A stretch of DNA of 64,000 nucleotides, taken from NCBI GenBank assembly GCA_021777835.1, contig JAJYDC010000003.1, forward strand, positions 151,213-215,212. The letters are read 5' to 3'. Below, in pieces: positions 1-9,456 of the stretch; the first letter of the stretch is position 1; each line of letters starts with the position of its first letter. The DNA comes from Bacteroidota bacterium (lineage in GTDB: Bacteria > Bacteroidota > Ignavibacteria > Ignavibacteriales > Ignavibacteriaceae). The position numbers and the translations under genes were made by a program. A model generated the notes under the pieces. It had not been told where the DNA came from. It ran no database searches and was given only the letters and a program-made list of their open reading frames with translations.

Positions 1-1879
1 CATGGCTGCCTGGATTTGAACCAAATAAATTTCCGCTTCTTTGCGAAGGCACGCCGATGTCTGAAATCATCGTTCTAACTTCCGGTACGTCCTTTTTTAT
101 AATACTTTCAACTTTTTCAACAAATTTAGTCGTCTCTTCTATCCTTGTGCCGACAGGTAATCTAATCAATACTGAGAACTGACTTTCATCAGTATCAGGG
201 AAAAATTCTGTCCCTATAAATTTGAAAAGTAAAAATGATAGTGCTGCAAAACCAATGATACCAAATATTACAATTTTCCTGTGCCTCAATGCTTTGCTTA
301 AGATATTCTTGTAAGTGCTGTCGATTTTATCAAGCATGCTTTTAGCTTTAATCTGCATCCTATGAGAAAGTTTCTTTGAGTTAGGATCTGCTTCTCTTTC
401 AGCATGAAGAAACTTATAGCATAAGAGGGGAGTAACTGTTCTTGAAACAAAAAATGATGCAAATAATGCTACTGCAATTGTTAAAACAAGAGGAGCAAAT
501 AAGAGCTTTGCTATGCCTGTTAAAAAGATTACCGGTAAAAAAACTATAACTGTAGTAAGTGTAGATATAAAAATCGGTGCTGCAACTTCTGATGCTGCAT
601 CAATTGTTGACTGCATTTTCCCTATTTTCGTTTCTGCCATTGTTCCATAATGTCTGGATATAGCTTCAAGCTCCACTATGGAGTCGTCTACAAGACGCCC
701 TATTCCCAGTGCTAGCCCCCCGAATGTCATTATATTTAATGTTGTTCCGCTAAAACGGAAGAATATAAACGTAACCAATATCGAAAGCGGTATTGCAACG
801 AAAATTATAACTGCGCTTCTTGAATTCCTTAAGAATATAAGAATCACGATCATCGCTAAAAGAGCGCCTAATATAGCTTCTTGTTTTAATCCGGCAATTG
901 ACTGACTGATATATAAACTCTGATCTGATGCCAATGTCGCTGTAACTGATTTCGGAACGTCTCTTAGCTTTTTCAATTCTTTTATTACGCTCTTTACAAC
1001 TTCTACCGTGTTGGCGCCCGATGTCTTTTGAACTCTAAGTATTACTCCTGACTTTCCGTTCGTCCGGATCAGTTCAGTCTGCTCCTGGTAAGAATCTTCA
1101 ACCTTAGCTAAATCCTTAATCCTAATCGGAACACCATTTACCGTCTTTACTACAATATTGCCCATCGGGTCGACAACATTAAATTCACTTTCCGTCTTAA
1201 GAGAGTAATCGTAAATTCCTGACTTCAAATCTCCTGATGGTAATATTAGATTAGAATTAGAAACAGCTTGAATTACCTGTGTTAGCGGGATATTAAGTGC
1301 CTCAATCCTATTTCGGTCCACCGTTATATGTATCTCTCTGATTTTCCCGCCCACAACCGATGCTGATGCCACCCCTGAGATATGCTCAAGCTGCGGTTCA
1401 ATAACATTGTAAGCAAGATCGTACATCGCACGCGCGTCCATATTTCCGCTAAGAGCAACCGTACAAACAGGAACATTTGTTATATCAAATCTTAATACCA
1501 ATGGCTGCGATACTGCAGCTGGCAGCAAGTTCAGTATTCTGTTTATTTTTTGTATTACGTCTATTAACTCAATGTCGGTATTTGCATCCCAATTAAAATT
1601 AACACGTACCTGGGAAATGCCTTCACGTGTTGAAGATTGAACGTAGCTAACGTCGTTTGCGGAGCTAACTGCTCTTTCGATAGGAACGGTGACTGTTTGT
1701 TCCATATCTGTGGGACTTGCGCCGTTATAAAAGGTAATGACGCTTATTACCGGTATTTGAATGTTAGGCAGCATATCAATCGGTAGCTGCGTAAAAGAAA
1801 CAAACCCAAGAACGAAAATGGCTAATGCAGCCATCAAGGTCGTAATAGGATATTTAAGTGCTAGGCGCGTTAACCACAT
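1..1879 (-). CDS. RND efflux transporter permease (AcrB/MexB family), 3' end outside window
   Basis: The reverse strand reads as 626 uninterrupted codons starting with ATG at 1879 and running off the window edge. The N-terminus (MWLTRLALKYPITTLM) and the order of a first membrane helix, two periplasmic porter segments and a helix cluster are those of an inner-membrane drug/metal proton antiporter. The TM4 motif is visible as GGLALGIGRLVDDSIV, with the adjacent Asp pair of the proton relay. A full member has about 1,020-1,050 residues, so roughly 60% is present. It starts 4 nt after the stop codon of the adaptor gene, so the two form an operon. The substrate cannot be inferred. No TolC-like gene is visible here. 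Confidence 0.93.
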   Translation of the reverse strand, partial: MWLTRLALKYPITTLMAALAIFVLGFVSFTQLPIDMLPNIQIPVISVITFYNGASPTDMEQTVTVPIERAVSSANDVSYVQSSTREGISQVRVNFNWDANTDIELIDVIQKINRILNLLPAAVSQPLVLRFDITNVPVCTVALSGNMDARAMYDLAYNVIEPQLEHISGVASASVVGGKIREIHITVDRNRIEALNIPLTQVIQAVSNSNLILPSGDLKSGIYDYSLKTESEFNVVDPMGNIVVKTVNGVPIRIKDLAKVEDSYQEQTELIRTNGKSGVILRVQKTSGANTVEVVKSVIKELKKLRDVPKSVTATLASDQSLYISQSIAGLKQEAILGALLAMIVILIFLRNSRSAVIIFVAIPLSILVTFIFFRFSGTTLNIMTFGGLALGIGRLVDDSIVELEAISRHYGTMAETKIGKMQSTIDAASEVAAPIFISTLTTVIVFLPVIFLTGIAKLLFAPLVLTIAVALFASFFVSRTVTPLLCYKFLHAEREADPNSKKLSHRMQIKAKSMLDKIDSTYKNILSKALRHRKIVIFGIIGFAALSFLLFKFIGTEFFPDTDESQFSVLIRLPVGTRIEETTKFVEKVESIIKKDVPEVRTMISDIGVPSQRSGNLFGSNPGSH

Positions 1880-1883
1880 ATTT

Positions 1884-2990
1884 TCACTCTGTAGGTTTTA
1901 CTTCCATGTTATCTTTAATTAAGCTTTGTCCGACGAATACTATCTTGTCATTCCCGGTAATCCCTGATAGTATCTCATCCTTATTATCCTGTTGAATTCC
2001 AACTGTTATATATCTTCTGTGTACTGTATTATCAGGATTTACGACAAATACAAAATTGCCGCTATCGTTATTCAGCACTACCTGGTTTGGTAGTATTAAT
2101 ACATTATCTTTTTTCTCCATCACCAATGTTATTGTAGCAAACATTCCCGGCTTTAACTGATTATTATAATTATTAATGTCAACTTCAACAGCCATAGTAC
2201 GCGTCGACAGATCTACCGCCTCACTTATCTTTTTAATCGTTGCTTTGTAAACTATATTAGGCAATGCGTCCGCTTTTACTCTTATCTCCAGTATTTTCGA
2301 AATATCAGGAACGTCTTTCTCAGGAATATTTATAATTGACTTTAACAAACTCACATCCATCAAAGTAAATAGAATAGCACCAGATGGATTTGTTGGTGTT
2401 ACGTAAGCTCCCGGATCTAAGAATCTTTTTGTTATATATCCCGAAAATGGGGCAGTGACTCTGCAATAGCTTAATTGAATTAAAGCATTATTGTAATTTG
2501 CGAATGCAGCTTCCTTTTGCGCAAGTGTTACATCATAAGCCGTTTTTGCATTATCAAGATCCTGCTTCGCGACAAGGTTTTGACCAAAAAGCGATTTGTT
2601 CCTTTCATAGCCAAGCTTTGAATTTTCTAGATTAGCAGATGCCTGAATATAATTCGCCCTGGCTTGCTTAGCATTCTGTGAATAAATCGTAGTGTCAATT
2701 AATGCAAGCAGATGTCCCTTACCTACTTTGTCCCCGATATCGACATAAATCTTTTCAATATTTCCTGTCACTTTTGGATATACGCTTGCTTGCTGTATGG
2801 GAAGAATATCTCCCGTCAGACTTTCGCTTCTAATAATTTCACCTCGTTTGGCATTTGAAACTACTACTGAAGGAATGGCCACCGGTCTCTTTGAAGCTTC
2901 CGAGATGGTTCTGACTATTTTTAATACAACTAAAACAAGGATGATTATTCCAATTATGGAAAATGAAATGTATATCTTTTTCTTTTGCAT
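1884..2990 (-). CDS. RND efflux periplasmic adaptor (HlyD/MFP family)
   Basis: This 368-residue membrane fusion protein should bridge the inner-membrane RND permease to an outer-membrane channel. An N-terminal hydrophobic anchor (about residues 6-24) is followed by the split biotinyl-lipoyl domain (GNIEKIYVDIGDKVGKGHLLALID, then VTAPFSGYITKRFLDPGAYV) around a coiled-coil hairpin (about 105-165). A beta-barrel domain (LKPGMFATITL) and a membrane-proximal domain come last. The length is typical. It is the first gene of the operon with the permease 4 nt downstream. The substrate is unknown. Confidence 0.92.
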   Translation of the reverse strand: MQKKKIYISFSIIGIIILVLVVLKIVRTISEASKRPVAIPSVVVSNAKRGEIIRSESLTGDILPIQQASVYPKVTGNIEKIYVDIGDKVGKGHLLALIDTTIYSQNAKQARANYIQASANLENSKLGYERNKSLFGQNLVAKQDLDNAKTAYDVTLAQKEAAFANYNNALIQLSYCRVTAPFSGYITKRFLDPGAYVTPTNPSGAILFTLMDVSLLKSIINIPEKDVPDISKILEIRVKADALPNIVYKATIKKISEAVDLSTRTMAVEVDINNYNNQLKPGMFATITLVMEKKDNVLILPNQVVLNNDSGNFVFVVNPDNTVHRRYITVGIQQDNKDEILSGITGNDKIVFVGQSLIKDNMEVKPTE

Positions 2991-3458
2991 CAGGTCTCCG
3001 GTTGAGATAAGCTAATTTGTAAAGTTCAGGTCTCCGCCATTTAATTGTTTTATCAAAATAAAACATTTAAATATAATAATTAAAATAATATGACAAAGAA
3101 TTATCATTGTTGGTTTAAATGGCAGGAAAATAAGGATATTCGGAAGAATATATCTAGTGTGTGCTTCTAAAAACTATCATTTATAAAATTTAACGCAGAG
3201 ACTTGCCTACTTGCAAGTTCATTACATAGAACGCTCAAATAATTGTCATTTTGACTGAGCCTGCCTTCAGCCAAATATTGAAGTTTCTAGAAGTGCCCTA
3301 GTGTATATTAATTTCTCTTTTGAAAGGGAAATAATTCTTTGTGAAAAGACTAATCTTTGTTTCACGAAGTCAAAAGAAGAAGGTAAGGAGTTTTATATCT
3401 GAATTAGAACTTGCTTATATGGTAATTTTATTATAATCTATAAATGTCATTAAACTTG
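2991..3458. other. Intergenic region, no gene seen
   Basis: This AT-rich 468-bp stretch separates the start of the efflux operon from the end of the SRPBCC gene, both on the minus strand. It should hold the promoter of the efflux operon. No RNA gene, convincing repeat or reading frame with recognisable content was found. The short frames here are shadows of the adaptor gene. Confidence 0.5.
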
Positions 3459-3911
3459 TCATTTTTCCTCAACTAATTTTTTTATTTCAATTAATATTGG
3501 ACTCCACCCGCCGGCTTGTACTGTTTCATTGTATCGTTTTTCTCCGTCACCTACTTTTGAATAATCCCCCTGTTTTACAGTCAAGTTTGTTTCTCCTTTT
3601 TCTTCGGATAGAATATAAGTTACATTGAGATAGTTATCTGGTATATCGGGAATTCCTGAATTTGGATCTATTGTAGTGTACTCTAAAAATTTCTGAGGCT
3701 CTATTTTAATAATGGTTCCTTTTACTGCTACCATTTCAACCCCTCCAAAAATCCCTTTCCATAATAATGGACTTCCCACTTTCCAATCAGAAACAGTTTC
3801 ACACCCGAACATGTAGTTTTTCGTTTGCTCCGGATTTGTCAATGCATCCCATACCCTAGAAGCCGGCGCCTTAATAACAATACTGTTCTTTACAATAAGT
3901 TGTTTGCTCAT
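3459..3911 (-). CDS. SRPBCC/AHSA1 domain protein
   Basis: This 150-residue protein has the START/SRPBCC ligand-pocket fold of the AHSA1 (Aha1-like, polyketide-cyclase-like) family. It opens with the typical strand and helix (VKNSIVIKAPASRVWDALTNPEQTKNYM) and closes with an amphipathic C-terminal helix (GWSPILIEIKKLVEE). The family binds hydrophobic ligands or acts as stress-related chaperone-like proteins; no specific substrate can be read from the sequence. It is a single gene, transcribed away from the TonB receptor gene with about 350 bp of shared upstream DNA. Confidence 0.85.
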   Translation of the reverse strand: MSKQLIVKNSIVIKAPASRVWDALTNPEQTKNYMFGCETVSDWKVGSPLLWKGIFGGVEMVAVKGTIIKIEPQKFLEYTTIDPNSGIPDIPDNYLNVTYILSEEKGETNLTVKQGDYSKVGDGEKRYNETVQAGGWSPILIEIKKLVEEK

Positions 3912-4257
3912 GTCATTATCCTTCGTATTTATTGTTACTATCTATATTATTTCTAAGTTCAACTTAAATTAACTTAGTTATTTCGTGACAAAATAAAATT
4001 GTTCCCGCTCAAAAGTAAAGAGAATCCAATTTGCCTTATATTCAACGAAATAATAATTATTTTACATCCCTAAATTTTTCTTGATTACAAAAATTGAATC
4101 AATCTAATGCTATGGTTATTTTTTAACTTGTTATTCTAAAATATTTAACCAGTGCAAAATTAAAATTTAACAAAGAGGACTCGCTTTCGAAATATCTATA
4201 CCTTTCTATTAAATCTTTCAAACAGATAATAAATACAGATAAACAAGGAATCTTAAT
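3912..4257. other. Divergent promoter region
   Basis: These 346 bp of AT-rich DNA lie between the SRPBCC gene (minus) and the TonB receptor gene (plus), so they must contain both promoters. No operator-like palindrome or RNA element was recognised. Confidence 0.4.
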
Positions 4258-6630
4258 ATGCACTTTAAGGAAAATCTTTCCTTCACAATTTTATTGTTTT
4301 CCTTATTCACTTCTATAATCTACGGACAGGCTAATAATACTACAACTGTTAGCGGGTACGTTTATGATAAAGAAACAGGGGAATCCTTGATCGGAGCTAA
4401 TGCATATATTTCCGGAAGTCAACTCGGCAATACAACTAATACCAGCGGCTATTTTGTTATATCTGATATACCTTTTGGAAAACAAAAACTAATTGTAAGC
4501 TATATCGGATATAATTCTTATCAAAAAGAGTTAGTGCTAAACGGAAAGCAGCAGTTATTGAAAATATATTTGACTCCTACTGCATATAAATTTGGCGAGG
4601 TCTTAGTAAAAGGGGATTCAATGAAGCTTGCTGATAAACTTTTTGCAAAGCCTTTATCTACAATTGTAATGAATGCTAGCCAGGTAAACCAAATTCCTAA
4701 AGTAGTCGAGGCAGATCTTCTGCGCGCTCTGCAAACTATGCCAGGCATAACTTCACTGTCTGATTTCTCTTCCGCAATTTACGTACGCGGCGGTACCCCC
4801 GATCAAAACCTTTACCTTGTTGATGGCGCAGAAATATATAACCCCGAGCATGCCTTTGGTATATTCTCAACTTTTAATACCAATGCAATTAAAAGAGTAG
4901 ATGTATCGAAAGGCGGGTTTGGCGCTGAATATGGAGGTAAGCTCTCCTCTGTAATTGATGTTACTAATTTGGACGGTGATAGGAAAAAAGTTGAAGGCAA
5001 TTTTAATTTAAGTCTTATTGCCGCCAACTTAACTTTACAAATGCCCCTTGGATCTTTTGGTTCAATATCCGGCTCTTTCCGTCGGACATATATTGACCAA
5101 ACCTATTCTAAGTTCATTAAGAATTTACCGGCTTATTATTTCTATGACGGAAACTTAAAAGGATTCTTCCAGCTTGGTGATAGGGATAATCTTATCGCTA
5201 GTTATTTCGGGAGCAAGGATAATCTCGATTTCCAGATAAATAATACTTCGCCTCAAAGCCCTCATGTGCTTTATAATTGGGGAAATACAATAGGATCAAT
5301 TAACTGGGAACATCTCTTTAGCAATAAAATATTTTCAAGATTCATGATCTCAAATAGTAATTTCGGTTCCAATTTTAGTTTTAACCAGGCACAACCGATC
5401 GAAGAGACTAACACTTTAACTGATTATACGGCTAAAGGCTCGGTTGATTATTATATATCTAATCAGCTTAATTTGAAAGCCGGCGCAGAGTATAAGCATC
5501 TTAATTTGGTTTATAGATATGACTGGAGCTCAGGTCTTGCAAGTATTAATAATAATGCACAAGAAATTAATGCTTATGCAAGTTTATTATGGAAACCTGA
5601 CCCGCTGTGGGATATTGAAGCCGGTCTTAGATTCAATAAATTCACATCTGATAAAACTTTCGTAGATAATGAACCGCGGTTATCTATTAAGTACCGGCTG
5701 TCTGAATCAAGCAGTTTGAAGTTTGCTACAGGATTATATGATCAATACCTCGACAGTATACAAAGGCTATTCATTTCTAGCATTTGGGTGGGTGCTGATA
5801 AAAATATAAATAGCTCCTCTGCTACTCATTTTATATTCGGTTATCAGAAACAAATAAGTAACTTCTTTGTATTTGAAGCAGAGACTTATTTAAAGAATTA
5901 TAAAAATCTCTATATATTTAATCAGAATCTTAATGCCGATATAGCCCCTTCATATTATGAGGCAAACGGGAATCCAGTTTATACATCAACAAAAAATCTA
6001 TTTACTCGCGGGGACAGCAAATCATACGGTCTTGAACTGATGTTAAGAAAAGATATTGGCGCCGTTACAGGATGGATTGCCTATTCATTATCCCAAACCA
6101 AGTATACGTTTGACGGCATAAATCAAGGCAATGCGTTTGAGCCAAGACAAGATAGAACGTCTGTTCTAAATTTCGTGTTGAACGGAAATGTTAATGATAT
6201 ATTCAGCGGCAACTGGAATGGTAATGAAATAAAACGTTCCTCTAATTGGGTACTCGGATTAAGTTTTATTTATACGTCAGGTCAGCCTATTACAGTACCG
6301 TCATCTGCATACTTTGTAAATTCTCTCCCTGCTTGGGATAGCTACGGAACCGGTAGTAATGACCTTCCAAGTTATAAGTTGTATCCCGGCGCAATAGACA
6401 CATACAGGCTTCCCGCCTATATAAGAATGGATGTAAGTATTACATGGGTGAAAGATTACGGTACGTGGACTCTTTCTCCGTATCTTCAAATATTCAATAT
6501 CGGTGATCGCAAAAACGTATGGTTTATTAGCTATAGCAGTAATGTTACAAATGGAGCGATTGTACAAAATGTGTCAACTGTAAACGAGCTGCCGTTTCTT
6601 CCTAGTCTAGGCGTAACAATTAAATTTTAA
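4258..6630 (+). CDS. TonB-dependent outer-membrane receptor with carboxypeptidase-regulatory-like domain
   Basis: This 790-residue outer-membrane transporter has a signal peptide of about 23 residues. It is followed by a CarboxypepD_reg-like domain (VSGYVYDKETGESLIGANAYI, to about 115), a plug domain (VDGAEIYNPEHAFGIFSTFN and GGFGAEYGGKLSSVIDV) and a long beta-barrel ending in the aromatic terminal strand VTIKF. This architecture is typical of Bacteroidota. A DUF4249 lipoprotein gene follows 52 bp downstream, a common pairing, so the two probably act together in ligand capture and uptake. The ligand is unknown. No strong Shine-Dalgarno sequence precedes the ATG, as is usual for this phylum. 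Confidence 0.92.
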   Translation: MHFKENLSFTILLFSLFTSIIYGQANNTTTVSGYVYDKETGESLIGANAYISGSQLGNTTNTSGYFVISDIPFGKQKLIVSYIGYNSYQKELVLNGKQQLLKIYLTPTAYKFGEVLVKGDSMKLADKLFAKPLSTIVMNASQVNQIPKVVEADLLRALQTMPGITSLSDFSSAIYVRGGTPDQNLYLVDGAEIYNPEHAFGIFSTFNTNAIKRVDVSKGGFGAEYGGKLSSVIDVTNLDGDRKKVEGNFNLSLIAANLTLQMPLGSFGSISGSFRRTYIDQTYSKFIKNLPAYYFYDGNLKGFFQLGDRDNLIASYFGSKDNLDFQINNTSPQSPHVLYNWGNTIGSINWEHLFSNKIFSRFMISNSNFGSNFSFNQAQPIEETNTLTDYTAKGSVDYYISNQLNLKAGAEYKHLNLVYRYDWSSGLASINNNAQEINAYASLLWKPDPLWDIEAGLRFNKFTSDKTFVDNEPRLSIKYRLSESSSLKFATGLYDQYLDSIQRLFISSIWVGADKNINSSSATHFIFGYQKQISNFFVFEAETYLKNYKNLYIFNQNLNADIAPSYYEANGNPVYTSTKNLFTRGDSKSYGLELMLRKDIGAVTGWIAYSLSQTKYTFDGINQGNAFEPRQDRTSVLNFVLNGNVNDIFSGNWNGNEIKRSSNWVLGLSFIYTSGQPITVPSSAYFVNSLPAWDSYGTGSNDLPSYKLYPGAIDTYRLPAYIRMDVSITWVKDYGTWTLSPYLQIFNIGDRKNVWFISYSSNVTNGAIVQNVSTVNELPFLPSLGVTIKF

Positions 6631-6682
6631 TCAATATTATGAAGATGATATTGAAATGATTTGTTTTTGAAAAAGGTAAGTT

Positions 6683-7552
6683 ATGAAATACATAAAAATA
6701 TTCTTCCCGCTTATTGTTTCTTTTGTATTCATTGAATGCGGCAATCCGGGTGTGAATGTCAATAATGCCCCCTATGAGCCGAAGATAACTGTCGAAGGAT
6801 ATCTATATTGCGGCGAATCAGTGCATGATATTAAACTTATGAGAAACTATGCCCTCGGTGCCCCTGTGGATCCGGGTCAGCTTTATCTTACTCCGTCATT
6901 AAATGATGTTTCAATTACTATAAACGGTAACCCGCTTACATTTGATCCGCAGACAGACTCTTATTATAACAGCCAAATGTACATTGGCTATGACTCAACT
7001 TATACTTTAGAAGTCTTTGCAACTATAGATGGTAAGAAGCTTCATACTACTTCAACAACAACTACGCCGCAAAAAGGATTTTCCGTACTTAATAAAAATC
7101 TAGGTCAGTTTAAGTATAACACAAATCCTATAACTATAAACTTTAATACTTCACCGGGCACTGGCTTTTACGTATTCTCAATTGTTCCGGATTCGGCAAG
7201 TCTTAGCAATTTTATTTACAATAATGTTTTTAGATCAAATCTCGACTCTGCTAAAATTGCAAATAATTTTAACGATTATAAATTTAGACATGAAACACTT
7301 AACAATATAAATTCCTTCACATCAACTGCATATTCTATTACGCTGAATGTCAGGGACACTTGGTTCTATAGCTCTTATACAGTTATTGCCTATGCTGGGG
7401 ATGAAAATTTCAAAGACTATTTAATAACAGCACCTTCTGTGCAGGAATTTGACGGAAACTTTCATCAGCCTGTCCAAATATTTAACGGCGACGGTATAGG
7501 AGTGTTTGCTTCTGCAATAAAAGACACGGTCAGATTTTCTATAATTAAATGA
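6683..7552 (+). CDS. DUF4249 family lipoprotein
   Basis: This 289-residue protein has a lipoprotein signal (hydrophobic helix then FIEC at the lipidation site) and a beta-rich body of the DUF4249 type (PYEPKITVEGYLYCGESVHDI and a SLNDVSITING strand pattern). Members sit at the outer membrane and are usually encoded next to a TonB-dependent receptor, as here, with 52 bp between the genes. The likely role is a surface or periplasmic partner of that receptor; the biochemical function is unknown. A hairpin after the stop codon probably ends the transcript. Confidence 0.85.
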   Translation: MKYIKIFFPLIVSFVFIECGNPGVNVNNAPYEPKITVEGYLYCGESVHDIKLMRNYALGAPVDPGQLYLTPSLNDVSITINGNPLTFDPQTDSYYNSQMYIGYDSTYTLEVFATIDGKKLHTTSTTTTPQKGFSVLNKNLGQFKYNTNPITINFNTSPGTGFYVFSIVPDSASLSNFIYNNVFRSNLDSAKIANNFNDYKFRHETLNNINSFTSTAYSITLNVRDTWFYSSYTVIAYAGDENFKDYLITAPSVQEFDGNFHQPVQIFNGDGIGVFASAIKDTVRFSIIK

Positions 7553-7553
7553 T

Positions 7554-7584
7554 CTTAGAAATTAGTTAATAAATAATTTCTAAG
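7554..7584. terminator. Hairpin between convergent genes, probable terminator
   Basis: CTTAGAAATTA (7554-7564) and TAATTTCTAAG (7574-7584) form a perfect 11-bp stem with a 9-nt loop. It lies between the stop codons of the DUF4249 gene and the convergent WG-repeat gene. The stem is AT-rich and the U-tract is weak. Confidence 0.55.
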
Positions 7585-7603
7585 AACATTTAATCATTTA
7601 CCA

Positions 7604-8341
7604 TTAATCTTCAAAATACTCTATACCTGATTTATCGAGGTAGCCCCATTTACCTCCGACTTTTACTATAACAAGCGACTCTCTGCTATCTATGATTTCA
7701 TCATATTTTATCGGCGTTATGCCTCTTCCTTTATTGTCAATCAATCCCCACCATCCGTTTAATTCTACCCTTGCAACACCATCTGTAAACTCACTTACCG
7801 ATGAATAATTATTATTGATTACCATCTTACCTTCTTTGTTAATATAACCCCATTTTTTATCCAGTTTAACGGGTACAAGTCCTTCACTGAATAATCCTAC
7901 ATTTTCATATTTTGGAAGAATGATCTGCTTTCCGGTAACATCTACAAATCCCCATTTATCACTAAGCATCACTGGAAAAATGTTGTTAAAGAATTCACCT
8001 ATCTTATGGTATTGAGGCGGAATAATTTCCTGACCGCTTGTGTTTATTACTCCCCATTTGCCGCTGAATACTTCAACTCCTTCTTTTATCTTTATACCAA
8101 AGTTTATCTTAGCATATCCGTTTTTGAAATTTTCAGCTTCGTCATACTTAATGTCAGTAATTTCTTTCCCGCTTTCATTTATAAAACCCCATTTGTTATT
8201 TAACTGTACCCTCACAAATCCCTCATAAAAATCATCAACAAAATCATACTGTACCTGAATAATGATCTTCTTGTTTTTATCACAGAACCCCCATTTATCC
8301 TTTTTGCGGTAAGGAATCAGTTTTGTCTTTTTGTCATTCAT
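7604..8341 (-). CDS. WG-repeat protein
   Basis: This 245-residue protein consists almost wholly of seven WG repeats, each with a KWGFIN/KWGYID-type core followed by a G-x-I-x-P-x-Y strand (KWGFCD, KWGFIN, KWGVIN, KWGFVD, KWGYIN, WWGLID, KWGYLD). WG repeats form beta structures used for protein interaction. No signal peptide is present, so it is probably cytoplasmic. It is a single gene, convergent with the DUF4249 gene. The partner and role are unknown. Confidence 0.85.
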   Translation of the reverse strand: MNDKKTKLIPYRKKDKWGFCDKNKKIIIQVQYDFVDDFYEGFVRVQLNNKWGFINESGKEITDIKYDEAENFKNGYAKINFGIKIKEGVEVFSGKWGVINTSGQEIIPPQYHKIGEFFNNIFPVMLSDKWGFVDVTGKQIILPKYENVGLFSEGLVPVKLDKKWGYINKEGKMVINNNYSSVSEFTDGVARVELNGWWGLIDNKGRGITPIKYDEIIDSRESLVIVKVGGKWGYLDKSGIEYFED

Positions 8342-8416
8342 AATTTTTACTCCTGTTTAAGTTATTAGGTTAAAGCTGAGATTCCTTTTAACAATGGACT
8401 ATTGAAAAAAGGTCAA

Positions 8417-8440
8417 TTCCATGATCCTTTTATCATGGAA
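8417..8440 (-). terminator. Hairpin downstream of YCII gene
   Basis: TTCCATGAT (8417-8425) and ATCATGGAA (8432-8440) form a perfect 9-bp stem. On the minus strand the hairpin is followed by a short T-rich stretch (CCTTTTTT), as expected for termination of the leftward YCII transcript about 140 bp after its stop codon. Confidence 0.4.
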
Positions 8441-8581
8441 GTTGGCTACTATATGTTGGTTGTTTTATCCATATTCTTTTAAAGGACAAATGACAGTGAC
8501 AAGATATATTTTCTTGTATGAATATCAATGTCAAAAGTTAGAATGTGAGGAATCGATATAATGACAAAAATTGCCTATCTA

Positions 8582-8920
8582 TTACTTCGCTAAACTATCG
8601 CCCGGGAAACTTCTACAAGGATGAACTTCATATACAAAAATCCCTTCTTTTACAGCGGGGTCTTCATCCATGATTTTTCTAACCTCATCAACATTTACAT
8701 TAAATATTCCAACTCCCGAGACATCACTTTCATCTCTTATTGGGCACACAATTGAAAGCTTTCCTAATTCACGTAATGCAAAATTTCTTCTGCCGTGTTC
8801 CCATATTAATTTCTCAATACCCGGTTCATTCTTCCTTGGGCCGGCTTTTAAAATAACAACACAATATTCCTTTGCCTTTTGAAGCCTCTCCCTCATAAAT
8901 TCATCCGTTATTACTGCCAT
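8582..8920 (-). CDS. YCII-related domain protein
   Basis: This 112-residue alpha/beta-barrel protein is of the YCII-like type. It carries the family's elements, such as a hydrophobic strand (YCVVILKAGP), a GKLSIVCPIRDESDVSGVGIFNV core and an acidic DEDPAVKEGIFVYEVHP segment near the end. Members are small dimeric proteins of mostly unknown activity. The reading frame is complete with ATG at 8920. It is monocistronic as far as can be seen. Confidence 0.75.
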   Translation of the reverse strand: MAVITDEFMRERLQKAKEYCVVILKAGPRKNEPGIEKLIWEHGRRNFALRELGKLSIVCPIRDESDVSGVGIFNVNVDEVRKIMDEDPAVKEGIFVYEVHPCRSFPGDSLAK

Positions 8921-9456
8921 AGATATTCCTTATTAAATGATTAGCCTATCCTTAAATTGATTTATAAAATACAAAAGAATATTAATTTTTATTTGTCCTT
9001 TACCACATACGTTTCATTACTTGTTTAACTTATCCAATTTTTATATATTTTACATTAGAAATATTTCAATCGAGCTCTATAACATAGCCTATTCTAGCAC
9101 CGCAGAGAGCATATTCGCTAAAGCGATTGAAATAGCCATAACACACCTAAACTATTCCCTAGTGAAAATATGAATGCACTCTGAATGCACTATGAATACA
9201 CTCTGAATGCACACCTAAACCTATATCATTTCTCTAATCTAGCACCATAACTACCTCCCTAAATCACTCACAGCACTCTACACACCTCAAAAATAAGCAG
9301 CAGTTTCCCCATTCACATCCCTATAACCCATGTAACAATACTTTGCATCATCTACGTTTATAGCTGAATATTGCACTGCACCTCCTCTTCAGCAAGCTTT
9401 CTAAAAAATTATTTTATCGTTATCTTTGTAACTAGTAATAAATATAAGAGTTAATA
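8921..9456. other. Intergenic region, C-rich on plus strand, with tandem repeat
   Basis: This 536-bp region lies between the divergent YCII and rfaE1 genes. The stretch from about 9210 to 9390 is strikingly rich in C on the plus strand (ACTACCTCCCTAAATC, CACACCTC), unlike the neighbouring coding DNA. It contains an 11-bp tandem repeat (separate entry). No reading frame or RNA gene was recognised. Confidence 0.5.
9171..9214 (+). repeat. Four tandem copies of an 11-bp unit TGAATGCACTC
   Basis: Units at 9171-9181, 9182-9192, 9193-9203 and 9204-9214 read TGAATGCACTC, TGAATGCACTA, TGAATACACTC and TGAATGCACAC. The same 11-bp unit occurs as a tandem array in opposite orientation at 43971-44012. The function is unknown. 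Confidence 0.85.

Noticed and set aside
9171..9214. Tandem repeat considered as a CRISPR array
   Set aside because: The unit is only 11 bp with no spacers and no cas genes are present.
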